From positions 60,529,001-60,593,000 of the forward strand of contig NC_064826.1 of the NCBI RefSeq assembly GCF_024166365.1: a DNA stretch of 64,000 nucleotides, given 5' to 3'. The notes below the pieces were generated by a model. It ran no database searches. It was not told where the DNA came from and worked only from the letters and a program-made list of their open reading frames with translations. Positions 24,530 through 36,487 of this stretch are shown here, in pieces. The stretch is from Elephas maximus indicus (lineage: Eukaryota > Chordata > Mammalia > Proboscidea > Elephantidae). Made by a program: the position numbers and the translations under genes. Each line of letters starts with the position of its first letter. Within the stretch, counting starts at the first letter, position 1.

Positions 24530-26043
24530 TTTTTCTTGGGACACTCTGTTTTTCAGCGGTCCTTTTCCTTACAATATGCACACTGGTTCTTTCCTAGTGG
24601 GAGCCAGGGTTGGGCCCTTCCAGGGCCCACAGGTCTTCTTTTGTGGGGCCTAGCCTGTACTGCTGCTGCTAGTAGGGCAACCTGGTGCTTTCTTTGTCTT
24701 CCCTGTTGTTATAGGCCTTGAATGCCGTCTCGACTAGGTATCCGATACTCGTAGTTACTGCCCCATCTATCTTACGAAGTTTTTTCCCAATGTCCGGGGC
24801 ACATTGTCCTATAAAAATACTATTGATCATCCAAGCATTTGCTGGGTCCTCTGGATCCTGATCAGTGTATTGTCTAAAGACTATAAATCCTTTCAAGGAA
24901 AGCTGAAGAATCCTCATCTTTATGCTGTTTAATCTCATATACCTTATTCCAATTTAAGAGCTTAAGTATTCCATTTCTAAGACCCACTAAGAGACAGTCC
25001 TGATAACAGGTGAGCATGCCATCCTCCACTGTGTGATTGTGATCCCAGCAGAGGTCTCAAAGGTGGAAGATGTCATCAACTGCATCTTCAGTCAGCTGAG
25101 CGTCATACTGTCTCTGGGCTTCCTCTTGGGCCCTGTCTAGGACCATCCGCCTCTCCTCTGGGGAGAGGAGGGTGTTTAAGAGAGATTGACAGGCTGCCCA
25201 TGTGGGATCAAAAGAGTTAAAGATGGTAGTAAACAGTTCATACATTTTTCTCAGGTCCTCACAATACCTCAGGGTGTAATTCTTCGAGTTAATCAGGTCC
25301 GCTGTCAGGTCCGCTGTACTAAGGGGAGCATGAACCCGACCCAGGCACCCATCGACCTCTGGGGTTTGGTGGAGGGGTTACTGGCTGCAGGCTGGCCTTC
25401 CCTGTTGGCACTGTCCTGGTTCTGTTGCACCCTGGGCCATATTTGTCCCTTGATAGGGTATCTCCCCCTGTCGTGTGTGGTGGTGACAGGGGAAGATTCC
25501 AGGACATTTGGTTGGCCCTGCTTTCCTGTTCAGTTCTCCACCCTGTCCCCCAGGCTCTGGGAAGGTACGGTTGCTGAGAAGGGGGCTGGAGTGCACTTCC
25601 CACCCCTCCCTTCCGGCCCACTCTTCCCTACCCTGTCTGCCGCTCTCCTGCTCCCCGCAGGTCCAGGAGGAGAGCTGTGCACACTGCTGGGGGATGCTGC
25701 AGCAGCTGAGGCAGGAGTAAAAAGAGGAGGGTAAGGTGGAGGAGGCCCGTGGCGGCCCTAGGGGGTTGAAAGAGTCATCTGCCACTAGCACTGGCGGCAG
25801 CACGGTGGGCTTTTTCTGAGTTTCCTTATCATTATACAATGACATGAAGGCTTCCACATAATGTTTTTCATCCCACTTACCATTTCTTCTGCTATATAAA
25901 TCTAGCTGAAGGATGGTGTTGCTGTCCAGTGATCTGTTCACTGACCGTCTTTCTTTGTCCCCTAGACAATACTGGGGCCAAGCAGTATTACGTAAGAAAA
26001 TTAATTTCTTCTTTTTCATGGGATCATAGCTGAATTTATCCAA
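24530..26043 (-). pseudogene. ERV gag pseudogene
   Basis: On the minus strand: matrix at about 25790-26043, a proline-rich linker from there to about 25380, a capsid N-terminal piece at 25057-25245, a capsid C-terminal piece with the major homology region at 24669-24938, and a zinc-knuckle trace at about 24537-24590. In that trace the Cys spacing is visible but a stop codon falls inside and the His is lost. Frameshifts separate matrix, capsid and nucleocapsid, so no Gag polyprotein is encoded. Confidence 0.82.
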
Positions 26044-26130
26044 ATTCTTTAAAATACACCCTAAGGGTGAATACTCGGAATGTTTTTAGTATTACCCATG
26101 TTCTTACTCGTGTACACTCGCATGAAGACA

Positions 26131-26151
26131 GACAGACAGACAGACAGACAA
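26131..26151. repeat. (ACAG)n short tandem repeat in the ERV leader
   Basis: Five units of acag/gaca within the untranslated leader of the ERV. Confidence 0.8.
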
Positions 26152-26459
26152 AGAACACCGGTTCCAGGTGCACTCAGACAGAAGGATGTCCCCTCAACCC
26201 AGAGGGGTGCCCACCAGATGCAGGGCTGTAGTCCTATCTACCATGGACCACCTCATGGGCCCCGTAGGATTCAAATCCACCAGAAATAGTGCTTACCTGA
26301 TTATTGCTGATTCTTCCCCCACTTTACAGAGTCGCCATTTGGTTCAGATTGCATCGACCCAGAGCTCAAAGAGGGGCCCAGACAGAATAAGTGGTTTGGT
26401 TGCTGGCTGCTGAGGTCCTTGTCAGGTCGGGACCAGCATGCCCCGAACACCAAATGGAG

Positions 26460-26477
26460 CTCCTGGCTGGCTCGCCA
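26460..26477 (-). other. ERV primer binding site, tRNA-Arg(ACG)
   Basis: The + strand reads ctcctggctggctcgcca, identical to the 3' end of mammalian tRNA-Arg(ACG) with its CCA. The minus strand is therefore complementary to that tRNA. It sits 5 bases from the LTR edge, as expected for first-strand priming. Confidence 0.85.
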
Positions 26478-26482
26478 AAATA

Positions 26483-26825
26483 TGTTACCAGACCTCAAGG
26501 TCTGGCTCGGTGAGACACTGAGGCCCAAGTCTGGTGAAAGTGAAAGAAGAAAAACTTGATTTGGTTGGCCAAGCAAAGGAGCACACCGGGATCCATGTCG
26601 CCAAGACAGTTCTTTGATCAGCAGGCACAGGGGTTATATATGGGGAGAAAACAGAGCAGGAGTGGGCTCTTCTTCACGCAGTGTTCAAGGCATGTTCAGG
26701 GGCATGGTCCATCAGGATTGGTGGACAGCTCCTGTAATGACGTTGACATCATCAGGTCAGCACAGTGGCACTGGGGCCATGATGGAGTGGAAAAGGTGGC
26801 TTAGTTCCGGCTGCGGCCTGTCTCA
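26483..26825 (-). repeat. ERV 5' LTR (provirus orientation)
   Basis: 343 bp aligning along its length with 20632-20973. The TATA-like region (ggttatatatggg at about 26633) is kept. The poly(A) signal found in the other LTR is changed here (cttgattt in place of ctttattt). Confidence 0.88.
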
Positions 26826-27548
26826 ATTTCCTACCATATCTTATACATTAAAATATCTCATGAATAATATACTTTTCTGCAAAAAATTTTTAAGTAAGTG
26901 GAAATAATTTTTAAATTTCCTGTGACCATAAAGCCCTAAGTATTAAGAAATTCTACACAATTTCTCAAAACAACATATATTTAAAATATTGATAAATAAT
27001 TACTAAACAGAAAATGTAAAATTATCTTGGAATTGTGGTTCTTAATGAGATGGGTAAAGCTCCATGTATCCAGGGATAAACATAACATAATACTATGTTT
27101 TGATAGATGTAGGTGCCAAGAAACCGTTCACCTAAATAAATGAATGGAAATGGAGCTTTGTTAAAGCAATGAATCTCAACTTTTTGAATTCTTCCTCAGT
27201 AATATACCAGAAATTACATGGTAATCTATCATCAAGATTATTTTTAGTGATCTCTCATCTGATAACTTGTTTAGATGTCCTTCAGTTTTGTTGAGAGCAG
27301 ACAATTGGAATTCATCTGACTTGCAATTAGTTTAATTACTCCATTGTTAGAGTCATTCACTTCTTTTATCTTGGATGCCCTAGAGGTTTTACATCCTAGG
27401 TGATGCTTTAATAGCTTTGGAATGGGTGTGAGGCATGCCTTTCTTTTATTAGGTGGAAGAAAGTGATTGTTCAGGGTTGATAGGAAAGGAGAAATAGGCC
27501 TATCTTTTGAGAATAGGAACTTTCTTGGTTTGATCCATTGAAAACAGA
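26826..27548. other. Unassigned, AT-rich
   Basis: Right flank of the ERV. No L1 sequence resumes here. No gene or repeat family recognised. Confidence 0.5.
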
Positions 27549-27682
27549 CCAAAAACCAAAAACTCATTGAGTGGAGTCAATTTCAACTCAGCAACTCTAT
27601 AGTAGGAAGGCCTGGTGGATTCGAACTGTCAACCTTTAGGTTAGCAGCCGTAGCTCTTGACCACTATGACACCAGTGTTTGG
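27549..27682 (-). mobile_element. AfroSINE, antisense, internally shortened
   Basis: Tail (gagtggagtcaatttcaact) and head (ttagcagccgtagctcttga) are present, but the middle tggggcagttctactctgtc segment is missing. Confidence 0.8.
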
Positions 27683-29052
27683 AAACAGATTCATTTGAAA
27701 TAATCTGGTCTCATTTATCACGTAGTAACACTGGGCAGCTAACAACAACAACTTCATGTATCCCAGTTTAAATACCTCTGGCCTCTAGCATTTGTTTTTT
27801 CCAGCCTTAGTTCATTTGGTACTTTAGCACTCTGGTTCTGTTGATAAAAGTTGTGACTAGTGTTTTATATCTGTCATGTGGGATGTCTTTTTTTTTTTTT
27901 TTTCATCTTTAGTACATATTTTCTTAAAATTAAAGCTCTGCAGAAAGCTTCTTTGGGCCTTGTAGGTAAGACAGCATTGTGTGCAAAGTTTAACTATTCT
28001 TGCCAATCTAATTAGAAAAAAGAAAGATCACAAATACTGTCAAAGACAGAGGGGGAAAAAAATCAACCCAGTTGCCATCCGGTGGACTCTGACTCGTGGC
28101 AAAATTATAAGAGGCTGACTCTGTATTGAGGGGCTTCACATGGTGTATCAGCATGTTGGGATTCAGGCCTTTCAGGCTTGCAGGGGCATTGGTTGGCTAT
28201 GTTCAGCATTTATTCTTCACTTCTCACGTAAGAGTACTCCTGTCCCCAGCCCATTCTTCATCACGTGGCTTTGATCTTGGAGCATGACCTGGTTGATTTA
28301 GGCCAATCAGTGTATGTAGGCCAATCAGTAGTCTGTAGAAATTGATTGATTCGAGGTTAGCACATAAGCGACTCAACCCAAGAGATTTTGCCCATGCTTT
28401 AAGAGGCAAGTAAATGTTAAAAAAAATATATTTTGGCAGATGCTACCTGCAGAGATGCCTTCTTTCCTGCTGGATGTGAATGAGGAAGATACAGCCCCAG
28501 AATCCTCTTGTAGCCATCTTGCAAACATAAGGCAGAGCTTACTTAAAAAATAGATCCAACACGGATGAAGCACAACCAAGAAGTGGTGAGAAAGGAAAAA
28601 AAACCAAAAAACTGGTCATTTCAGCTCTATGTCAGTCTCTACCTGATCCAGGTAAATCCCCTAATAAATATTCTGTTATATAAACCAATGAATTTTCCTT
28701 ATTGTCAGTTTGAGTTTAGTTTCCTTTTATTTGCTACATAAAAGGGGTAATTGATATAATCACCCACAATAATCTGAACATCTCCACTTTTATTTTACTG
28801 TTATTTTTTATATATCGGGACTCACACCTACATGGTTTGTAGGGAGAATACTGTTGTTTAAAATGATGAAAAGCCACTACCCTAGAAGTACCTCACTTAA
28901 CATCATGAAAAAGATGTTAGTGTTTATAGAAGGCAATACATCGCACCTCTATTTTCTCTCCCTGATTTCTGAAGCAATCAAAATCAAGATCAAAATGTTA
29001 GTGTTCTACCAGTAGAGCTGCTGGGGACATGATTCAGTTGTATTACCCCAAT
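27683..29052. other. Intergenic, no gene recognised
   Basis: At 28060-28105 a short SINE-tail-like piece (caacccagttgccatccggt) can be seen. The remainder is unassigned. Confidence 0.4.
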
Positions 29053-29220
29053 AAAAAAAAACCAAACCTACTGCCATCAAGTCGATTCTGACTCATAGTG
29101 ACCCTATAGGACAGAGTAGAACTGCCCCGTAGAGTTTCCAAGGAGTGCCTGGCAGATTTGAACTGCCTATCTCTTGGTTAGCAGCTGTAGCTGATAACCA
29201 CTATGCCACCAGGGTTTCCA
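29053..29220 (-). mobile_element. AfroSINE, antisense
   Basis: Full length: aaccaaacctactgccatca tail, ggacagagtagaactgcccc body and accactatgccaccagggtt head. Confidence 0.92.
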
Positions 29221-30149
29221 TTAGGCTCCTAATATTTCAGGCCTGAACTGGACCTCTCACCTAGCCACAGGCAGTGCTGAACCAACACAGGTCTGTTCTT
29301 GTGGAACTCCCCACAAAGGCATGCAGACAGAGGCACACTCCAGTTAAGCTGGCTTCCAAGAGAAGGGAGAAAGGAGGAGCCCAGTGTTTTATGCCAGCCA
29401 CTATAGCAGTCCTCTTATTTGGAAGTTGGTAAGTATGGGGAAGGTGGGCACTGAGAGTCAAGAAAGCAAATTAGGATACACAAATATGTGGTTAGAATTG
29501 TAGCAAATACTAGAAAGGAAGCAAACATAGTCTTGTGAAAAAATAAAAGGATGGGGTTGCTTTGAAATGGGTACTCTGGGTACAGATGTCAAGGCATCTG
29601 TAAGGTGACTTTTGAACTAAGACCTGAAGGTTGAAAAGGAGCTTGTCATTCAAATGGGGGAGGAGTTTGGAAGCAGAAAAGCATTCTAAATATAAAGGCC
29701 CCAAGATGGGGAAAAAAGTACGGGGGAGGGGCAGGGGTGAGGGCAGCAGAAGATGAGACCCAGCACAAGATAGGCAAGGGTCAAATCATACAGAGCCCTG
29801 TGAGATGGTCAGGTGTTTGGGTTTCATTCAAAGTGCAATGGGATATTCTTGAACCATCAAACAGCTTAAATAGGGGAGTTACATTAACTGATTTATGGTT
29901 TTAAAAGATTACTTTGATTGTTCTGAAAATGAACTGAGCAAGTACAAAAGCAGAAGCAGGGAGGTTGGTCACTTTGGAGGACATTGCAGTCCAGGTGAGA
30001 GATAATAATGTCTCCTTCTAAAATGGTGGCAGGGTTTGAAGGTGAAGGGTTTGAAATATATAGGCTAGACATGGCTTGCTGATGAATTCAATATGGTTAA
30101 ATTTGGAGAGCTGAGACTAGACTTTTGGCTAGAACAGAGACACATACTA

Positions 30150-30243
30150 GTTGTTTCTTCTTCTACTCCTCCTCCTGCTGCTCCTTCTTTCCTTCCCTTC
30201 TCCTTCTCTCCTCCCTCTTCTTGTCTTCTTCTCCTTCTTTTTT
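30150..30243. repeat. CT-rich pyrimidine tract
   Basis: About 90 bases nearly all C/T (ttcttctactcctcctcctg and on), inside the antisense L2. Confidence 0.8.
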
Positions 30244-31030
30244 ATAAGGGATGAGTAGAACAATATTTCATTTTTGGACATGCTAAGTTTGAGACATATA
30301 GTTGAGATTCAACTATACATGTTTATATGAACCTGGAGCTTAGACGAGAAGTCTAGTCTGGAGATAGACTTTTGGGAATTATCAGCATCTAGCTGACATT
30401 TAAAGTCATGAGAATTATTGCAATCACCTAGGGAGAGGGGAGATTAAGAAAAAAGGGCTGAAGAATTCACAGCATCCCCAATATTAGAGGTTGGGTAGAA
30501 GAAAAGAGTTAGGCTGGAGATTGACAATGAGTAGCCAATTGGTGGAAAACCGGAGCTTACTATCAAGACAGTCAAGAGAAGAGGGTTTCAAGGAGGGAGT
30601 GACCAATTATACCATGTACTTCGAGATCACTGTAAGATGAGGACAGAAAAGTCTTTTGGATTTGGTCCCATGAAGTCTTAGCTTGATTTTTACAAGAGCA
30701 ATTTTCGGGGGAAGGAAATCTAATTGTATTCTGTTGAAGAATGTTTGGGAGGTTTAAAAAAAAAAAGGGAAATAGTGTCATAAGCAACTCTTTTGAATGC
30801 TTTTGTTGTCAAGAGCAGAAAAACTGTAGACCTAGGGAAATATGGGGCAAGAGAGGTGTTTGTGTGCTTACTTGCTTGTTTAAAGATGGGATATTCTAAA
30901 GTTGCTTATATGGTGATGGAAGTGATGCAGCAGAGCAGAAGACATTGATATGTAGGAGAGAGAAGGTTTAAGTGAAGCCATGAAGGCCTTGAGGAGGAAG
31001 GAGACTGGAGCCAGAGTACAAAAAAACTAA

Positions 31031-31220
31031 AACAACCAAACCCGTTGCTGTTACTGTTGAGTCAAGACTCATAGAACCCTACAGGATAGAGTAGAACTGG
31101 CCTATAGAGTTTCCAAGGCTATAATCTTTATGGAAGCAGACTGCCACATCTTTCTCCTGTGAAGTGGCTGGGGGATTCAAACTGCAAAACTTTTGGTTAG
31201 CAGTCAACTGCTTTGGAACC
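31031..31220 (-). mobile_element. AfroSINE, long subtype, antisense
   Basis: Carries aaggctataatctttatgga and ctttctcctgtgaagtggct, the extra middle segment of the long subtype. Confidence 0.88.
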
Positions 31221-31380
31221 AGAATAGAGGCTAAAAATATAGAGTGAAGGCCTGTCATCTCCAGTAACAAGGGAAAAGGACAAAGTGGGAGCAGCAGTGA
31301 GTAGGGAAAGATGAGGGAAGCTCCATCTGTTGCTTTAGTTTTCTGACTGATATTCAAGGCCTAGGATAGAGTAATATATT

Positions 31381-32085
31381 GTCCCCAATAATTTTAATGT
31401 CTTGTAATTATATTCTTAAAAATGTTGCCATGTGTAAATCAAAATATGCTTTAATTTGCAGCACTACCAACTTTCCATAGTTATAAATTCACAAAGAAAA
31501 ACAAATTCCTTGGCCAGAGCATGTGTTGAAATTTTTTCACTATAAGCACATTCTAAATGACCATATTTAGAAGTAAAATAAGAGAACTAAGAATATTCTA
31601 TAATTATGACTATACATATAATTACTGACATTTAGAATTTGCTTGCTTGAGTAGATAATTGGAATATCATGTTAAATAGGCTAAGGTTCAGTGTATACGG
31701 GACCAAGTGCTTTGCACAGAGAAAAAAGTTTCCATAGCTAGAGAACTGCATTCTTAACCTGGGCCAGGTATTTGAAAAACATGCTGTTTTTGTCATAAGG
31801 GAGCCCAGGGAGTGGGTGGAGTGGCTGGGGAGAGAAATATTACAGATGACTTTGTGCAAACTCATCACCACCATAGGAAAAACAACACAAAACCACGATC
31901 CAGTCAGTAACATCATCTTTGGCTGGTAGAGAACAGTACAGATTTTGGCTGACTATCATCCTCAATAATTTATCTGTTGTTACATAACGTGTTTCCTTAA
32001 GAAAACTCAAAAAGCCTTACACAAGATATTTCATTTGTCTTCGTAGCATTCTGAAGATGAGAGCAGAAGGGAAGTTGTCTAGACC
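31381..32085. other. Intergenic, no feature recognised
   Basis: AT-rich single-copy-like sequence without a supportable ORF. Confidence 0.45.
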
Positions 32086-32395
32086 AGCGCTGTCCAATAG
32101 AAATGTAAGGTGAGTCACATATGTAATTCAAAATTTTCAAGTAGTTACACTAAAAAAAAGGAAAAAGACACAGGTGAAATTAATTTTGAATATTATATTT
32201 TATTTTGTATCTAAAATAGTATCATTACAGCATGTAGTGAATATAAAAATTGTTAACGAGATGTATCACATACTTTTGTTTGTACTAAGTCTTTAAAATC
32301 CAGTGTGCATTTTACACTTACGACATATCTCAATTTGGACTGGCTGCATTTCAAATGCTTAGTAGCCACAGAACAGCCAAATTCTAGAGAATAAT
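32086..32395. mobile_element. Ancient mammalian DNA-transposon-type repeat
   Basis: Starts cagcgctgtccaatagaaat, followed by gtgagtcacatatgtaattc and a region like tacacttacgacatatctca. I recognise this as a common medium-reiterated mammalian repeat, probably hAT type; I cannot assign the subfamily or strand. Confidence 0.5.
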
Positions 32396-32464
32396 GGAAA
32401 AAATAATGGATCACAGAACTGAAAGATTGGGCTCTGTCACAAACTAGTATGAGTCAGAATTTGT

Positions 32465-32790
32465 TAATGCCTTACTCAAAACCTTCCAAAGTCTTCTCAT
32501 CACACCTAGAACAACAGCTAAACTCTTACCTATAAGACTATACATGATACAGCCCATTAACTCCCTTACCAACTTCAAGGCCTCACTTATTCCACCCCAG
32601 CCTTAGGCTTTCTTGTATGCTAAATCAAGCTTATGGGTGATGGCACTTCCTCCTCCCTCTGCTTTGAATGCCTCTTCTCCTGGTTCAATCCTTAATTCAT
32701 TCAAGTTTCTGCTAAAATGTCATCTCAGGAAGGCCTTCTTGGTCAAATGATCTAAAATAGCTCTGCATTCTAGCACTCTATTATTGTTTC
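32465..32790 (+). mobile_element. L2 LINE 3' part, sense
   Basis: Shows ctcaaaaccttccaaagtct, ctctgctttgaatgcctctt and aaatgtcatctcaggaaggc in L2 order. Confidence 0.65.
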
Positions 32791-33749
32791 TTTGATAATT
32801 TCCTCCATTTTATTTTCTCTGTTCTCTCTTTTTGGAACTCCTATTATTCAGATTTTGACCTTCCTGGGTTAGTCTGTTATTTTCTTATCTTTTTTTCTCT
32901 TATTCTTTCTCCATCGCTTTATCTTTCTGCTGTAATTTCTGGAAGATTCCTTTGACTTTATATTTTAAACTTGAACTTGAAGTTTTCTTTTATACTACGA
33001 TATTTTTAATATCCAAGACTTCATTTTTTGGGTCCTTTGGATGCTATTTTGTTAAAAAGAAAAACAAACTATAGCATCCAGTTCTTGGTTAATGGCTGCA
33101 ATATGTTATAATATCTCATTACCCTTAAATTTTTGAAGATACTATTAATAAAAGGGCATTTCTTTCCTCCCGTGTAGTCTTTGTTTCTTCCTAGTTGTTT
33201 TCTTATGTTACCTTATTTTGGCTTCTACCTTTCCTATTTGAATGTTCCATCGACTGTCTGGAGGTCCTAAAAGTTTTTTGGAAACACAATTTTATATGGT
33301 TGGGCCTGTCAACTATAGGTTTCACTGTAGAGTGATCCAGTGGCTAGAACTATGGGAAGAAAGTGAGGGAAGAAGTCTAGCAGGGTCTCAACATTCAACC
33401 ATAAACTTTCAGTAGGTTGCCTTTCAGCAGGTTGCCTTTCAGCCTTGCCAACTATTAGCTTAGAATTCACCTTTCTTGGGACTGACAAGTCAGTTACTAT
33501 TCAGCGACCATTTTTCTGACTTCCAAAACTGAGTTGCTGCTGTTCCGTCTTCCATTTTCTACGTGCCTGTGGACTTACTACTTCTAAAACACCCATTTAC
33601 TATAACTTTAGTGAGTTTTCATGTGGAACGGAAACTACTCTGAGCACTGTCTGACATTTCTAACAGGAGTTAAAGTATATACAATCTTTACTACAGGATT
33701 ATTAAAGTGTCTACCTTTGTCTCCTGCCAAATTTGCCAGCTTCATCTCA
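32791..33749. other. Probable old L1/HAL1 debris, otherwise unassigned
   Basis: The T-rich stretch 32791-33060 (actcctattattcagatttt) resembles an antisense L1 or HAL1 fragment. The rest is unassigned. Confidence 0.3.
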
Positions 33750-34165
33750 TGTCCACTCTATACCTCAGCTGCTTTTCAATTTCTTGAATGCACCACGTTC
33801 TCCCTCTTGCCATCTGGCCTGCACAAATGCTAATTCCTTCTGTTTTGAATTTCTGCTTACCACCTTATTGACCTCTACGGATCTTCAGGTCTCAGTTTAT
33901 TTGCTGATCGCTCAGAGAGGACTTTCCTTGTCCTCAGACTAGGGTTAAATCTCCCTACTATGGGGCAACCATAGCACCCAGTCTTTCTCTTATTTTAAAG
34001 TGTTTCACCCTTTGTGATAAATGGTGATTTCAATATAATTTTCTCCCATTAGACTATAAGCTGTGTGAAGGCAAAGAATGTGACTACAGCCCATCTCATT
34101 CACTGCCATTACCTCCAGCACTTACCACAGTAAGTGCTCAATATCTATTTGATGAATAAACAAAT
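33750..34165 (+). mobile_element. L2 LINE 3' end, sense
   Basis: Contains gctcagagaggactttcctt, ttagactataagctgtgtga and ending agtaagtgctcaatatctat, the typical L2 3' terminus. Confidence 0.7.
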
Positions 34166-36280
34166 GAAGACAAATGGAATTACTTGCTTATGATAAGAAA
34201 AAAGAATATAGCAGTAGAAGCTGATTCCCCCAATCCTTTCTGCTCAACTATATCTGCCTATCAGTGTTTTCTTGGCTTGTAATTATGTACCTCCAAATTG
34301 AAAAAAGGAGATAAGGATCCCCTAAATTTGTAGACGGTAGGGCCAGGATAATTGTCCATCTCCACTTTACTGATGAGGAAGCAGAGAACTGGTAATAATA
34401 CACAGGTCTTAAGAGAAGGTTCTAGAACTAAGAACTAATAGATTTTGACTTCTAACCCTGTTTTCTTGGGTTTCATGAAACACACCTAGGATGTTACCTC
34501 TCCAACCCCGTGGTCCTTCGCACTCCATGTTTATCTCTGTGTTGTCCTCTGTATCTGATTTCTTCAGTAACTACCCCCATGTTGTAATTTAAGGAATAAA
34601 ATTAGCAATTCTCACTGGTGGAGGTAACTCTCACCTCAGAAGTCTTTTCAATTTACACCTGCCTCTTCCTCCTCCTGTCCCTTCAGACTCTGCCTAGCAT
34701 GTTCCAGAGTGACCTTTGAAAATGTTGCATAAGTAATTCTGATATGATGTATTTCCATAGGTGAGGAATACTGGACTAAAGAGTAATTATGACCAAGCTG
34801 CCTTTTATTAATCCATTCATGACTTTAGTACTTTTTACATTTTCCTAGGACTTCATATTATTTCTCTCATATGTGGAGGTGGTGAGTTAACGTGGATCGA
34901 AAATATGCACCTAATACCAGCTTTAGAACCTAATTGACCAAGTTGTTTTATTTCATTTTGCCTTTTTTCTTTTAAAAATTTAAAGAACTACAGAAAATTC
35001 AAAGAATACTACTATGGACACTCATATAATCTTCCCCTGGATCCACCAATTTTTAACAATTGCTATTCTCTTTCTCTACATATACATATCTATACCTCTC
35101 TCTCTCTCCCTCTCTCTATAAATATATATGCATACATATGTAAGTACTAAAATCATATATATGTGTATATGTATCTATATATAGAACAGATGTGTGTAGT
35201 TGAACTATTAGATATACTCGATATATATGTATAGATGAACTATTTGAATGGAATTTAAATCATGACATTTTATCCATAAATACTATTGTCACACATAAGA
35301 AAATAAACTTTAATAATATCTCTAATATGTGGTTGATATTTAAATTTCACATTCTCCAAAATACATTTTATTACTGTGTGACTTTATTTTATTTTTGAAA
35401 ACAGGATTCAGTTGATGTTCATGCTTAAATTCTGGTTGCTATGTCTCATCAATCTGTTTTATTCTAGAACAATCCCCTGCTTTTTTGTTTTGTTTTTCAT
35501 AACAGGAAGTATTTTGAAAAACCTGGGTCAGTAGTCTTTAGAAGGTCTCACATTTTGAGTTTGTCTGATAAACATTTTTTTTTTTTTGGCAAGAATATAA
35601 CAGGTGGTATTTTTTTTTTTTTTTTTTTTTATGGGTATCTGTTATTGTTTTACAGAAGGGAGTACATGGTTTCAGGTTGTCTCCTCTTGGTGAAGCTATG
35701 TTTGGTCACTTGGGTAAGGGCCTAATAGCCAATCTCTCCACTGTAAAATATAATCCTTGGAGGATTATTACTATATGAATACACGTTATCTAACAACTTT
35801 ACATCCAGTGATTTATTTGCCTCAATCAATTAGTACATTGAGGTTTGCAAAATTGTGATTTTGTACTTCTGCTGTAACTTCTACACTTGTTAATCAGGAA
35901 AGTGGTTTTAAGCCTTAGTTTTCTCATCAGTAAAATAGGATAATACACCTCACAGCATGACGGTGAGATTAGAGGTGACGTTTCTGAGTGCCTATCATGT
36001 AGTAGTGGTTCAACACATGATGGTTTTAAAATGTTTAGTTCATTTACAACCACCAATCAGAGGAGAAAGGATCCTCTTTTTCAAAGTCAATTGTACATTT
36101 TTTGATACCCCACTTTTAACTTGTTCTCTGTGAGATAGGAAAAAGGCAGAAATACAGGGCTGGGATTTAGTTCTGATCCATCTGTTAACCTGTTTGAATT
36201 TGGCCAGTTCCTTGAACTCTCAGCCTCAGAATAGGTTCTTTCTATATAATAATGACAACAACAATTATACCTAAGTTATG
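34166..36280. other. Intergenic; simple repeats and MIR-like pieces
   Basis: No gene. Holds the CT/TA-rich stretch listed separately, T-runs at 35574-35587 and 35610-35630, and MIR-like 3' sequence near 35900-36010 (agttttctcatcagtaaaat). Confidence 0.45.
35092..35232. repeat. CT- then TA/TG-rich simple repeat
   Basis: ctctctctctctccctctct is followed by tatatatgcatacatatg-like sequence with tgtgtatatgtatc. Confidence 0.75.
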
Positions 36281-36487
36281 TTGTTGTGTTGTTGGGTGCC
36301 ATAGAGTCAATTCCGACTCATAGTGACCACAGATGACAGAGTAGAACTGCCCCAGAGGGTTTCCTAGGCTGTAATCTTAATGGGAACAGATCGCCAGGTC
36401 TTTTTTCCTGCGGAGCTACTGGTGGGTTCAAATTACGGACCTTTTGGTTAGCAGCTGAGCACTTAACTATCGTGCCACTGGGGCTCC
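36281..36487 (-). mobile_element. AfroSINE, long subtype, antisense
   Basis: Starts gttgttgtgttgttgggtgc (reverse of an RTE-like caacaac tail) and ends tcgtgccactggggctcc. Confidence 0.9.

Larger units (their letters stand above)
20632..26825 (-). mobile_element. Class I endogenous retrovirus, internally deleted, antisense
   Basis: Two LTRs with TG/CA ends enclose about 5.5 kb holding, on the minus strand, a tRNA-Arg primer binding site, gag, protease, integrase and env remnants, and a polypurine tract. The gene order and the gammaretrovirus-type matrix, capsid, integrase and TM sequences place it in ERV class I; the primer type recalls the ERV3/HERV-R group. Reverse transcriptase and most of RNase H are missing. 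Flanking tetramers are actt and attt. Defective. Confidence 0.9.
29490..31380 (-). mobile_element. Old L2 LINE, antisense
   Basis: The + strand matches the reverse of the L2 reverse-transcriptase region: gacttttgaactaagacctg, agtgcaatgggatattc, gcagtccaggtgagagataa, tttttggacatgctaagttt, ttatcagcatctagctgaca and ttcaaggagggagtgaccaa occur in the expected order. Translation is fragmentary throughout. A SINE is inserted at 31031-31220. Confidence 0.6.

Noticed and set aside
26131..26151. CRISPR-like repeat array
   Set aside because: It is a plain acag microsatellite without spacers; no CRISPR array occurs anywhere in the window.
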